From: Yamagishiella unicocca
Lineage: Eukaryota > Chlorophyta > Chlorophyceae > Chlamydomonadales > Volvocaceae
NCBI GenBank assembly: GCA_003116995.1
Contig: BDSL01000006.1
Location: 558,001 to 622,000, forward strand
DNA length: 64,000 nucleotides
Direction of reading: 5' to 3'
Below the pieces are notes generated by a model. The model ran no database searches and was not told the DNA's origin. It saw only the letters and a program-made list of their open reading frames with translations. Shown in pieces: positions 43,137-55,420 of the stretch. The position numbers and the translations under genes were made by a program. Position 1 is the first letter of the stretch. Every line of letters begins with the position of its first letter.

Positions 43137-46100
43137 ATGCTCCTTGTTCGCCCTGTCCACTTTCGCCTGTTTTGCAAAATAAAAAATCGCTCGCCACTAG
43201 GCCGCCTCCTCGTTCGAGCATCCCTGAGAACCGCAAGCCAGTCCCGCCTCGCAGCAGCGGCACCACCACCACCACCAGCAGCCCTTTCGCAGCTTAGCGC
43301 CGCAGCACCGACCTCCTATCGTTTCGGTACCTCAAGTCTTGTCGTCCAAGCACGCAGCTGCAGCCTCAGGCCAAAGGCCTACGGCCGATCCATGGAGGCA
43401 GCCCAGCTCGGGTCGCCTGTCGCGCAGCGGCAGAGCGCGACCCACGGGTCAAAGCCACCGCCACCCCCGCTGCCGTCCCCCACGAGCGCGCCCCCCCTGG
43501 AGCCCTCCCTGCCGCTGTCCCCCTGCCTCACGACGCCTGCGGCCCCTGCGGGTGCCCTGTCACAGCAGCAGCAGCAGCCGAAGCTGTTAGTGAAGCGCCA
43601 GACAGCCAAGCGGAGCAGGCAGCAGGCCGTCCCAACGCCAACGCTGGAGGAGCAGCAGGAGCAGCAGCACCTGCAGCGGCAGCATCCACAAGCGAGCGCG
43701 GTGCCTGCGTTGGAGGATGGAAGCAGCGGGACGGGCGACACCGCCAACGGTGAGATAGCGGTGCCAGATGGCGGGGGCGCTGGTGACAAGGGCGGAGGGC
43801 AGAGGCGCCGGACGTCAGCCCGGCTGCGTGGCCTCGCCGCCAGCAAAGCAGTGCGACCCGCACTTCCTTCCTCGGAGGAGGCGGAGGAGGTGGAGGAGGC
43901 GAAGGAGGCGAAGGAGGCGGAGGAGGCGGAGATGGAGGCGGAGGAGGCGGAGATGGAGGCGGAGGAGGCGGAGGAGATGGATGCGGAGAGAAGCGGGGGC
44001 TCCCTGGAGCCCTCGCGGCAGCAGAAGCGGCAGCAGAAGCGGCAGCAGAAGCAGACACAGGGTGTGGAATCAAGCGGTGCCTTCAAGCGACCCCGCCGGG
44101 CGAGCGGCGGCACCAAGGCCGGCACCGCCGCTGCTGCCGCCGCAAGGCGCGGCGCTGGTCGTGTTCGTAGTAGGCCCCGGCAGGCACCAGTCGAGGAGGG
44201 CAGCGGGCAGGACGGCGACGACGAAGAAGAAGAAGACGACGACGTTGGCGCTGGAGCGGTAGCAGCGGAGAAGGACGCAGCAGTGGCAGCGGCGAGGGCG
44301 ACGGCGGTGGTGGCGGTGACAGCGGCGACGGTGGAGGCAGAGGCGGAGCCGGAGGGTGTTGTGAAGAGGCTTCCTCGCCGGACCAAGGCCGTGGTGGCGG
44401 AGGAGGTGCGAGCGGGCGCCGCCAGGGGTGTGTTTGCGCAGCACGTGACCCTGCACGAGCTGTACCCCCACTCGCTGTCGTACGGTCCCGGTGCGGTGCC
44501 GCTGCCGGCGGCGGCGCTGGCCACGGCGTCCGTAGAGAACACGCGCTTGGCGGCGACGGCGGCGGCGGCGGCGGCCGCAGCGGCGGCGGCGGACGATGCT
44601 GTAGCCGCGGTGGCGACGGTAGCGGCCGCCGTACGTGGAAACGTGCTGGCGGCGGCGGGCCAACTGGCGGAGGCTGCATTCGCTGCCGCCGGCTCTGGGG
44701 CGGAGGCTGCCGTCGGCAAAAGCGGCGGGAGCAGCGGCAGCGGTGGCAGCAGCAGCAGCCGCGACGGCGGGGTGGAGCGATGGGAGGGCGACGAGGAGGA
44801 AGGGGAGCCGGCGGGCGCCAAAACACGACGGCGCGGAAGGGAGAGCGGCAGCAAGGGCAGGGTAGGGGGTGCGGCCGCCAGGGCCGCCAGGCCGCGGAGC
44901 GCCCCACAGGCGCCAGCTCCGGAACCAGCCATCACGCACGCAATGCCAGCTCCGGAACCAGCCATCACGCACGGAATGCCCGCGACGGTCCCCAACCTTG
45001 GGTATGCGTGCCTGTGCATGACGCTGCGGGAGTACGACATCTTCGCGAGCAGGTGCGCCGTACGGCCGTGCCGGGGCACCTGCGACTGTGAGGAAGCGAG
45101 AGAGGCGCCCAAACCCGAAACCATGAAAGCCGCGGACCCAGGGGTTTTAGAGGGAACCCTGCAAACATGGCCAGCCGCATCCACAAATGCAAATCGGCGC
45201 TAACCCCTGCCAACTTTGCAGTGATATGAGCTGCACTGCAAGGTTCCATTGCAAGGCTGGTGACCGCCCCCGGGGATAGCTGCGCCCGACGCAAACACCT
45301 TCCTCACCCCTGCTGTCCCCAATCCAGGGACACCAACCGGGCCGGCTTCCAGTCCCGAGGTCTGCAGCACGTCAGCCGCCTGGCGCTGGCGAACGCCCGA
45401 GACCTGCGGCCGCTGATCGAATGGAACGAGGCGCACGGCATCCGCCTCTTCCGCCTGTCGTCAGGTGCTGGCAAGGGGGGTGGCTGGTCGGAGGTGGCCG
45501 ACCTTTACTAGTAGCCTACCGCTTCCGCTCGCTCCTAGCGGGTGGATGGTCCTCTGATAGCTTGCCAGCGCGCCTTGCCTGTCGCAAAGCGCGATCTTTA
45601 CTTTTTGTACGACAAGGTCAAGTACGGTTTGTCAACAGATCCAGAGTCACGTGTCGGTCACGCTACTTGATCGAGCGGCCCCGGCCTGCCCGAACCTGCC
45701 GCCCCCCCCCGCCCCCCAGGCATCTTCCCCTGGATGAGCTTCTATTCGCTGGAGGAGCTACCCGATGCTGAGGACATAAAGCAGGTGGGGCGGTTGGCTC
45801 CTGAAGAGCGAGGGTACGACCGTACGACTGACTGACCCAGCAGTGCTCTCACCTCAGCCTGCGCCCACATCCACACGCTTCCCCTTGCATCCCTCCCTCT
45901 CGCCGCCTCCCCCGCCTCTATCCCCGCCCCCGCCCGCCTTCAGGCCCTTGCTGACGCGGGTGCTGCTGCCCGGCGCTACGGCCATCGCCTCACCTTCCAC
46001 CCCTCAGAATTCACCAAGATTGCCAGCGACAAGTAAGCGCTTTCTTCTCCACGTATGTTTGCCAGAACGGGTTAACCGCGCGAATGAGGAGCCACAGCCA

Positions 46101-47985
46101 GTGCGGCGTCGTGGTGAATGTTCGGCGGGGAAGGGAAGGGGCACGTCTGGATACCGACCGGACGAAGGGAGTGCCAGATGTGATAGGGGCCCCGGCAGCT
46201 GCAGTACCGGTACTCGCGGATTGGATGAACTGCGTTTTACCGCCCTCGCAACAGGGTCGATGACGGGGTTGGAGGGGTAGCTGTTCGGGCGTGCTAGTTG
46301 GGCTACACAACTCTATTCATTGCTGAGAGACACGCAGCGGGCACTTCATTGAGGGGACGCGCACGGGGCGTGATTAGGATGCAGGGGAGCCTAGGTAACC
46401 CGCCCCTCCACTAGCCGGGATCTGACCGGTGGGCCTCCTGTGACCCCGCCGACCTCAGGCCCCAGGTGGTTGAGACGAGCGTCAAGGAGCTTGAGGTCCA
46501 CAGCCGAATACTCGATCTGATGTGGGTTGGGTGATGTGGGTTGGGTGGCGACGGGGGTTGCGTTGGAGGAAGGACTCAAGGCAAGGGACTTGGGAGGGGC
46601 ATGGCAGCAGCAGAGAGTGTCAACAACGCATTGTGGTTATTTAATTTGTGTCCGTACAAGGCTGCTAGGATGATGTCCGTGCAAGGCTGCTTAGGCTGGA
46701 TTTCCGTGCACCGACCGACCCTCGGGTCCGCCCCCCACCCGCCATCATCCGGTGCAGGGGCTTCCTCCCCGCCACCCCATTCAACAAGATCAACATACAC
46801 GTGGGCGGGGTGTACGGCGACAAGATCGCGTCCATGGACCGCTTTGCAAAGGTAAGCATGGGCGATGGGCCTCTGCTAGGTCTGCCGTATCCGGCGTTCG
46901 TGGCCGAGGTTGCGGATCCGTTAGCGCCCGGACGCATTTTGACGCGTTCCTTCCTGATGTCGGTTGCCTCCTGCGCGGCGAGTGCAGGTGGTTCTGGAGC
47001 GCCTCAGCCCCAACTGCCGATCGCGGCTGACGGTTGAGAACGACGACCGCCCCTCCATGTACTCTGTTCGGGACCTGGCGTACCTGGCTGCAAAGGCCCG
47101 GGTGCCCATCGTCTTCGACTTCCACCACCACCGCTTCTGCACCGGTAGGCTTGGGGGCGTGGGCTCGCTGTTGCTGTTGCTGATCCCGTGGCGGGGGAGC
47201 GGGGCGCCCATCATCATCAAGGCACACACGCACACGCACACACATACGCGGGGTCAAAGGTACGGCACAAGCTGCACCCATACCTGGCACGCTTCTCACC
47301 TACCGCGGGGGCTCCCCACTCGCGCTCGTCCAACGTCGTACCCACCCGCAGGCGGGCTGGGGGAGGAGGAGGCGTTCCGCATGGCGCTGGCCACGTGGCC
47401 GCCGGGTGTACGGCCCGTCGTACACTGGAGTGAGAGCCAGGAGGGGCGGCGCCCGCACGCGCACAGCGACTACATCTCCGGCCCCATCAACCTGTACGGC
47501 ATGGAGCACCAGGTGCGCCTGCCTGCCTGCCTGCCCACCTGCCCACCTGCCACCTGATGGCCTGCCTGCCCACATGCCTGCTGCTGTCAAAGAACGCTCC
47601 GGAACGGAGTTAAGGATACGTAGTCCTGAATGGAAAGACGCCGGGTGTGACGACGGGGATAAGGGGGCACTACAATGTGACGAGGGGGCTGAGAGGGCAC
47701 CAAAGTGTGTACCGTGGTGCGGGGGTGGGTCGGTACCACTGCTACATGGGCCCCCCAACACGCATCCAAGCGTTGTCTGGGCAGCATCAAGACGTGCCCT
47801 GACTCACTTCTCGCCTTCTTGTCTCCTCCCTCCCTCTGCTGCAGGTCGACGTCATAATCGAGAGCAAGGCCAAGGAGCGGGCGCTGCTGCACTACAGGGA
47901 GGCTGCACTGGCGGGGCGGGCGGCGGTGAGGCCGGAGGCGGGCACGGCGGCGGCGGTGGTGGTGGCGGGGGAGGGAGAGGAGTAA
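43137..47985 (+). CDS. UV-damage endonuclease (UVDE/Uve1 family), probable organelle transit peptide
   Basis: Nicks DNA 5' of UV photoproducts and other distortions, starting an alternative excision repair. Nine exons: 43137-45052, 45328-45464, 45720-45784, 45944-46032, 46459-46521, 46758-46851, 46988-47144, 47352-47512, 47845-47985; 2823 nt, 940 residues, all phases consistent. The TIM-barrel domain (about 620-925) shows GYACLCMTLR, RGLQHVSRLALAN, IEWNEAHGIRLFRLSS, FPWMSFYSLEELP, LTFHPSEF (metal His), NIHVGGVYGDK, LTVENDDR (metal Glu), VFDFHHHRF (metal Asp/His), HWSESQEG, AHSDYI and DVIIESKAKE (metal Glu). The start follows an in-frame TAA by two codons. The first about 85 residues are rich in Arg, Ala and Ser and nearly free of acidic residues, like a chloroplast or mitochondrial transit peptide. 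Residues about 90-610 are low-complexity with Lys/Arg clusters and an acidic EAEEAE tract. Confidence 0.93.
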
Positions 47986-49351
47986 GGCGTGACCCGGCAG
48001 CGGCTGCATGCTAGCGAGCTGGCGAACCACGAGCCGCTGAGCTGAGCCGCTGAGAGCGATGGGCGACCGAGGGGGGCGTATGGCTGTGGCTTGTTGGTGG
48101 CGGAAGTAGGCGCTGGTGGTGATGGTGGTGGTGGCGTGCAGGGGCAGCGAATACCAGGGAGGCCCATTTGTGGGCGATGATGCTATCATGTGCTAATGCA
48201 TAAGAACCGCACGGACGCGGACCGTTGATGCATATGAACCGGTTGGTAATCAAACAACCAATCGCACGGCGGCGGACAGGCCAGTCCTGCGCAGTGAGTC
48301 GGCGGACAGAGGGTGAGTTTTGAGGGCTGGAGGGGCCGGACGTTGATTGCCAGGTGGGAGCAGGTGGGAGCAGGAAGAGGGCGCGGAGTGCTACCGCGCC
48401 GCTTTGACGGACGGTTGCGTGCGACCGTGGCGGGCATTTGCGACCAGGGGTTGAAGGAGCAAGGTGCGTCATGGCGGAAGAAGGAATGGGTGGGAGCGAA
48501 CGAGGGGGAGGGGTAAATGTTGCGGGCGTGGCGTTGGGAGGGGGGCAGTCCGCTCATGACGGTGTAGTGGCTATGCAAGTAGGCATGGTTCAGGCAGCGC
48601 GGGTGGCGGGACTGGCTGCGGGCTCACGTCACGTGAATGACGCGAGCGTTGCGCAAGCAGTACTGATTGGTTTTGCAAGCGTTGGGGATTTTCGCGCGGC
48701 GAGCTTGCAAGCTCGATGCTTGTGCAGAGAGCGGACAAATGCCGACTGCCGCGCCCTGCTGAGTGTCCAGCGGGCAATTAGGATAACATGCGCATTTACT
48801 GACTAGAAGGCAGGTCAAGCAAACTCATCCAAGAGTGGCCCAACTTCCGGAATGGAATGATTACAACCACCCAACCGTCCCTGGCTTTGTTGGGCACCCA
48901 GCTGGAGGCTCACGGCCCATCCGGGTGCCAACGAAGAATGGGGGGGATACAGGTCGCGTTCCCTTATCAGGAACGACCGCGCAATACTAGCAGTCCCTTA
49001 AAGCGTCAATATGTACAGCCAGGCGCGGCCCCCTCGAAGTGAAGCTGACTTTCAGCAGCGTTCCTCTCGACACTAAGCGAGTGAGCAGCGCTCTGCTCGA
49101 CATCATTGAATGGACACAACCCGCACCGCAAACCACTCGCCACCGCTCGCCAGCAGCATCACCTACTGCTCAACCCTCCACTCGCGTCAACAATACATGG
49201 GGGCCCAACACCTGAAGTACTCCATCGATCCCACGTTCCCCAACACGGCTCAGACCTCCGGCACCCCTTCCCCGTACATGCTACACCGCCGTACTCCCAG
49301 CCTGGATCCTGCCCTCCACCCGGAACGCTCCGGGACCACTAGCAGGCCTCC
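47986..49351. other. Convergent 3' intergenic region, UVDE / PAF-AH-like gene
   Basis: Both flanking genes end here. A minus-strand TGTAA at 48861-48865 could be the PAF-AH-like gene's poly(A) signal. No coding sequence or element recognised. Confidence 0.5.
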
Positions 49352-52300
49352 CTACGTCGGCGACCCCTCACTGAGGCGCAGGGTCGCGGCCCACTCGCCC
49401 ACGTTCTCCTTGTACGGCTCCAGATCTCCCTCTCGCAACGGCCGCGCCGCCGCCGCCGCACTGGGCGCGGTGCCGTCGCTGGCGGGTGGCGGCAGGTGCT
49501 TGGCTAGGAAGTGCGTGATGCACCACATGTTGATGCGGTGGGCCTGGAAGACCGGGCAGGGGGACGGCAGCAGGGGTCAGGATGGGGGTTGGTGTGAGGT
49601 GGAGTTGGTGTGGGGTGGGGAGCTGGGGTGAGGGGTGGGGAACTGGATGGCGTCGCGGTGAGCAGGTCGTTGGTGGTTGATGCCGCGGCCCTGGAGGAGG
49701 TCCCAGCCCGGGCAGGCGGGCAGGTTGAGGAGGGTGGGCGGCCTAGATCCGAAAGGTGCAAGCACGGTATGTGCCCTTCGCCCAGGCGTCGCACCAGCCT
49801 TCCCCTCTTTCCCCACTTTTCCCTCCGTACCCTCCTTACCCCTTTCCCTCCCTCCCCTCACTACCCCTCCTCACCCCTTCCTATCCCTCCGTACACCTAA
49901 ACCCCGCAGCCGCACTACCCCCACAGCCCAGCCATGTGCCCGCTGGTGCACCTGCTGCAGGAGCCCCGCTTCGCACCCCCTTCCCCGACAGAAAAACACC
50001 CGATTCCACCTCGCAACTGCCGGTAACAAACAAACCACCCCAACCAACCAACCAACCAACCCACCCACCATCTGCGGCTCCAGGCTGGTGCGCATGCCGA
50101 TCATCCTCAGCAGCGCGTTGAGCGACTTCCCGAACAGCAGCATCACGTCATCAAAGTTGACGTGCGTGCTGCCGCGCGGCACCACCAGTAGCGCCCCGCC
50201 GCCGCCGGCAGCCGCCGCCGCCAACACGCGCTCCCGGTTTGCGCCCCCGCACTTGAGCTTGCCTACACCGGCGTACGCGGTGGGTTGCGAGGGGAAGAAA
50301 AAAATGGTGAGCCGGCAAAGGACGGAATGATGCTGCTGACGCAGCTGGTGGGGCGTTCCCAACGACGCGGTGTGTATGGAGAGGGCTAGGGAGCAGGCGG
50401 GGGGCGACTTCCCAATTTCATCACTCATCTACGCAGGCAACCAACTCTAGACGTCCGTACATATGCCGATCGGATGCTCCCCCGCAGCGCTTCGCCTGTG
50501 TTCCCTCTTGGGCGTGCGTCCTACCTTCCGAGGTTGGAGTGTTCCAGTCGTCGCTTCCCACCACCAGCAGGGGTGCGGGGTGCGGGTTGGTCCACCGCGA
50601 CAGCACGGGCCACTGGTCATCGTAGCAGTCCCTGCAGCCGGGGGGGTGTTTAAAAACCGTTTTACGCAACGGGAGGGGTTGTATAAAAACGGGGGGGGGG
50701 GAGGGGAAGACCGGTTACACGACATCGGGATAACTGCGGCCAGGGGGGGGGGCAGGTAGGAGCGGGAGGTGGCACGGTATTGGACGAGCATGCGCAATAG
50801 CAGGTAGGGTGCGGGGAACAGAGGCTGGTGACAGCTGGAAGCGGTGCAAGCTGTAAGTAACGGACAGTTGGTTAGGGAGCAACCTAACCAGAAGGCCGGC
50901 CGCACACCAGGGGATAGATGCTGCATGGGGTGCGTGCCGCCCCGGGTGGGACGATTACGCGAGCCCATCAGCCCCCGGTACGGCAACCCCGCACCTGCGC
51001 TCCTCCCAACGCGCCAAACCCCGTTTTCCCCGCACCAACCCCAAACCCGCAGGCCCACCACCGCCCAGGCCGCCGCAGCCTCCTTACCCCCTCCCCTCCG
51101 CTTCTTTCCTGTAACCCCCGCCCATGCCCCGCATCTGCCCCCCCCCCCGCCCCTGCCTACCACCATGGGTCCAAGCTCACCGCCGCCTTGAAGCAAGGTA
51201 GCGTCGAAGCAGCAGCAGCAGCCGTGGCCCCGCCGTAGCTGTGCCCTGCCACCGCAGCTCGCTGCATGTCCAGCCGACCCCTCAGGCTGGCAGCCACCGC
51301 CGGCGGCAGCTCCCGCAGCTGCCCCCCGCCACTGCTGTTGCCACCACCGGTGCGGCCTGAGGGGGGTGCGGGAGGCAGTGGGCAGAGGGGGTGAGGAGGG
51401 TTGTAAAAACGGCCGGGGGAGGGGGGAGGGGCTGCTCAGCGCGACGCTCGCTCCGTTTCCGGCCACATCACTGCATTGATGGGGCCGCTGGCCCCTGGGT
51501 GTGCGTTGTTCCGCATCCTCCGCGGGGCAGAAGTACGGCTCCGAGGGGATCTATAGCAGTCAAGGACGCAGGCCCCAGGCGCGCTTGTTGTGTTTGGCTC
51601 CCGTGTGAGGGGCGAGGGGGGACCTCCCTCTGCCCCAGGCCCCTCCCCCTGCCCCTCCCCTCCCACCCTCGTGCAGCCCCTGCAGCAGCTGGTACGCCGC
51701 CGCCACCTCGGCCACCCGGTGGCTGGTCTTCCGCAGCTGCTCCGCCTTATCACCCAGACCGCCGTAGAAACACCACTCGCTGCCAGGGTCACCGCCGCTG
51801 CCGCCGCCGCCGGCGTCGCGGCAGTCATTTGGGTCCGATGCGAATGCGGCGCCGCTGGGTCCCGCCTGCGCGGCTGCCGCCGCCACAGCGTCAGCAGTTG
51901 ACCCCGAGTGGGCGGTTGTGGAGCTGACGGCGCCGACGGCGGCGGCGGCGGTGGTGGCGGCAGCGGCGGTGTGCAGTCGGGGCAGTCGGGCGACGCTGGC
52001 GCTGCCGTCGCTGTGCTCCAGAGCCATCACGACGTAGCCCTAGGTGCGGGTGGCGGGAGGGGGTGGCGGGTGGGGGAGGGGCCAGAGGAGCACACAGCAG
52101 GGGCCGGTGGGTTGTGTGGGTCTGAATTTGGGGGGTGTATAAAAACCGTTTTACGCAACGGAACTGAATTTGGGGGTGAGGTATAAGAGAATCCGCGAAT
52201 CCACGGCCGACAAACCATTTTGGGGGGGCGCCAACTGCGGCGGGAAGGGCGGGGCCGAAGCGTCGCAAAGCACTTGCCGCGGGCAGCTGGGAGGGCAGGC

Positions 52301-53079
52301 AGGCAGGTGCAGCAGCAGCAGCAGCTTCTTCGTGCCACGTGGGTCTACACGGTGCTGCCGTACACACGATTGGCGTGGTGCCGCTGCCGTACTCGAGCTG
52401 CTGGTGCGCCACCTCACCTGAGACGCCAGCTCGATGCAGACGCTGCTGTAGGCGTTACGAGTGCCGGCGAGGCTGCGGCGGCGGGGGGAGTTGGGCGGAG
52501 GGTGTGGCGAGGAGGCCCGGCTACACGGGTGGAGCGGGTGCCGGTGGTGGGCGGGTGCTGACGGAAGGTGGACATTGGCATGCCTTCATACACCGGCTGA
52601 AAGCGCTCTCCACCTACACAATCCACTCCACTCTTGTCCCCCTCCCCCTGCTGCTGCTGCTGGACGTACCCGGTTGCCACCCCCAGTCCAACCCGCACCC
52701 GGGCCCCATCCACACAGCGGTTGTCTCCCCCCCGCCACCCGCGTGGGGTCGCCAGGCCCCCTCCACCGCACCCATGGGAGAAGACCACGATCGGCATGAG
52801 CCCGCTGACCGCATCTACAGCGGCCGCCTGCGCGTTGTAGTACACCGGAAGGACGCGGCTGCCGCCTGCGAGGGGGGGAAGGGGGTCAGATGCCAGACAC
52901 AGGTGCCGGCATAGGTGCAGTTGGGGCTGTGTGGTCGCCGAAGTGGAGCTGAGGGGCTCACGAGCTGCAGCACGCCACGGGGTATGCAATGGTTGGCCGC
53001 ACTGCTGCACCTGCTGCTTTAAAAACGTAGGAAGCCAGCCGGCGTCAGGCAATTCAACGGGTGCTCGTAGCCACTTCAT
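49352..53079 (-). CDS. Platelet-activating-factor acetylhydrolase-like lipase
   Basis: Alpha/beta hydrolase expected to remove short or oxidised acyl chains from phospholipids. Exons (minus strand): 53079-52962, 52865-52772, 52472-52418, 52039-51667, 51356-51161, 50631-50525, 50262-50069, 49543-49352; 1329 nt, 442 residues, phases consistent. Order of motifs: PIVVFSHG (oxyanion strand), NAYSSVCIELASQ then GYVVMALEHSDGSAS, AEQLRKTSHRVAEV, the nucleophile elbow GHSYGGAT (Ser about 253), SLDPWW (catalytic Asp), VVGSDDWNTP, and GSTHVNFDD (catalytic His). The C-terminal HRINMWCITHFLAKHL matches the last PAF-AH helix. An Ala/Gly-rich insert follows the EHSDGSAS block. Members usually have about 40-80 more residues before the first strand (an RVWYP-type motif), not found here, so an upstream exon is probably missing from this model. 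No signal peptide visible. Confidence 0.87.
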
Positions 53080-55420
53080 TTGGTCCTCGCATCGTGGACG
53101 GCGAAATGCAGGATTTGCCTTTTGGCCCGGCCGCGCGCGTTTTTCCTACCGCGGACTCACCAAGCGCCCACGCCGCGCTGGTCATCGCTGCCCTTGATAG
53201 AGAAGTTTTCCAAGTCGTGTTTGTTACCATCTTGAACAAGTAACCTGGCGAGAGGGCCGCCGCAACCAAGGGCGACGCTTCGGCGTTAACAAACCTGTGG
53301 TTCGCGTCACCGTGACCTCGCTCGCACCCGATTCATCGAGCGCATCATAAAGCGCACACAATGCGTTACGTACCTACGTAGCCCCTGCGCACGAGCGGTG
53401 TAATAATGCTGTTGGCTCCGTTCACGCGCATGCGTCGACCATGCGCAACGACCGTCGCCTTAACATTGGCGCGCTTACCTGGCATAGTTGATGTGAGGAA
53501 TCCAGGTGCAGGGAAGCGTCCAGCCCCGCGCGCACGGGTAGAATATCCGCGCCGCGAGGCGGTCCACACGGGGACCTGGTGACGTTGCAGACAAGTCTGC
53601 GACCCCCACCGGGTGCGGCCCCGAGGGATTCATTCAGAGCGTCCGCTGCCGTCGCACTGTGGTGCCGCTGCTCTACTGCGGTGGAGATGAGACAGCGATA
53701 GAGAGGGAGGTGCGGTGCTGCTTCACGTACGTCTGTCCTTGATATTACTTGTTACAGTGCACCTTAGTTCCGCAAGCCTGCTCGAAGGTGTCATAGATGT
53801 GGAGTCAAGACGACAGCCATTACGTGGCTTTACTAGTCGACCAGCGGCCACCACCGCTGTAGTACAAGTACGGGAGAGTCTCCCATCTCATCCAACAGTA
53901 CACGGATCGCAATAAGGGACCCCATCCGGGACAGACCCGGGGTCGCTGGGCTGAAGCGCTCGCGCAACGACGGCGCAGAATCCTCGCTGCGGCCGCAAAT
54001 CAATCGCGGTGGAGTGACAGGTGAACCACCCCACCCCACACGCAGACGGTTCGCCGGCCCCAAACAGCTCATTCAGACCAGTCTGGTTGCCGACCAGACA
54101 ACGTTTATGCGTATACGAAAGACGACGGCACGTGGCCCGGCCCACAACAATGCCCCTCCTTGTGTGTCCTATTTGGTACCGTCCATCTCTGGCTGATGGC
54201 TGATACCCGAGGGGCATAGCATAGGTTCAGTCAACCGCCATTTGAACAGCGCAGCACAACATACTCGAGCCGTCCGTCGGGCGGAACCCACCCAGTTGCG
54301 AAAAAACTAAATCATCAAGGGCGGGGCGCTCAAGTCCGACACCACCGCCGCTGGCAAATACGGTCGCCGTGACGATGTCGCACATACCAAGTGCCATGCC
54401 TCCCACCCGCATACCCGACCGGGGCATATAGAGCAGTTGCTGCCGGGCGCTAAGCCACCCTGTCCATGCGTGCCTCAATCCCCTCGATCCCTCCCTTCGC
54501 GATACGGTATACCTAGAAACGAGTTTATCCTGTCATCTCAGCATTCCCGGCGTTCCGCATGAATGGCTCCAGGCTCCTGAAATCGCAACCCAACCACCCA
54601 CTCATACATACATGCACCATGTAGCAAGTACCAAGCCCCCCGGACACGCCAGGCCCGCATACCCAGCCAGCTAGCCTCCTCGGCCAGTCTGTCCGCCACA
54701 CATAGCGCATCCCATGCGACCCCCAGCCCTCTTCAAAATACATGCGTGCGCGCCACAACCCACCGGGCGCAGCCCGCGCATGATGATCCCCGTCGGAAGG
54801 GGCCAGCCTGCTGGACGGCCCCTCCTCCTGCAACTCGCTCGGATTGAGTTTCATAAATAGCAAGTTTGGGGAGCTGCTCCCACCCAGCATCATTTCGAGC
54901 GTCGAAGGCAAACACTAGAAACAGGCGCGTAAGACAACAGCGCCATCGGGTGCTGGCCCCGTCGCGGCGTGCCGCCTTGGAGCCGCCACCACGTGTGAAA
55001 CCTCACAACAACTTCGCGGCAGGCAGGGGAGCTGCTCCCAACCAAAGCGGCGCCCGCACGGGCAAGCGGCCCTCCGGCTTCTTCAGTTCTGATACGTGGC
55101 ACTCGCAGCTAAAAGGTCAATACGGCCCCCAATACGTTTATTACTCGCTCTGCCCCCCAAGGCGCGCTGGCGTCAATGCAGCAGCCGCAAGCTGCAGCCG
55201 CTACTGGGGCTCAAGGTGAAATACTCAGTTGGGAGACACCGGCGCACTCGGTGACCGTCCGGTCCCAATCAGGTCACCGATACGTCACAAGCAAGTCCGA
55301 CGGTCCGCGTCAGTGTCTCGGTACTAGCGCGCAAGGCCCTGCCCCGCCCAGCAGATAAAGCAGGGTGGGGTGGAGCAGCGGGGCGGGTAGGCGCTACCCG
55401 CCCGCCCATGCCCCACAGCC
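53080..55420. other. Intergenic between PAF-AH-like gene and Ca2+-ATPase; no gene seen
   Basis: Probably includes the PAF-AH-like gene's 5' exon and promoter and the Ca2+-ATPase 3' UTR. Both strands are open over 53061-53243, giving tempting short proteins, but neither joins a gene model. No repeats noted. Confidence 0.45.

Noticed and set aside
43379..45184. Long minus-strand open frame (about 600 codons) opposite UVDE exon 1
   Set aside because: It mirrors GC-rich, low-complexity plus-strand coding sequence, has no domain, and the plus strand has a full phase-consistent gene.
53061..53243. Short plus-strand frame (contains DLPFGPAARVFPTAD) and an overlapping minus-strand frame
   Set aside because: Both strands are open at once, neither links to a gene by splice phase, and the resemblance to a PAF-AH N-terminus is on the wrong strand.
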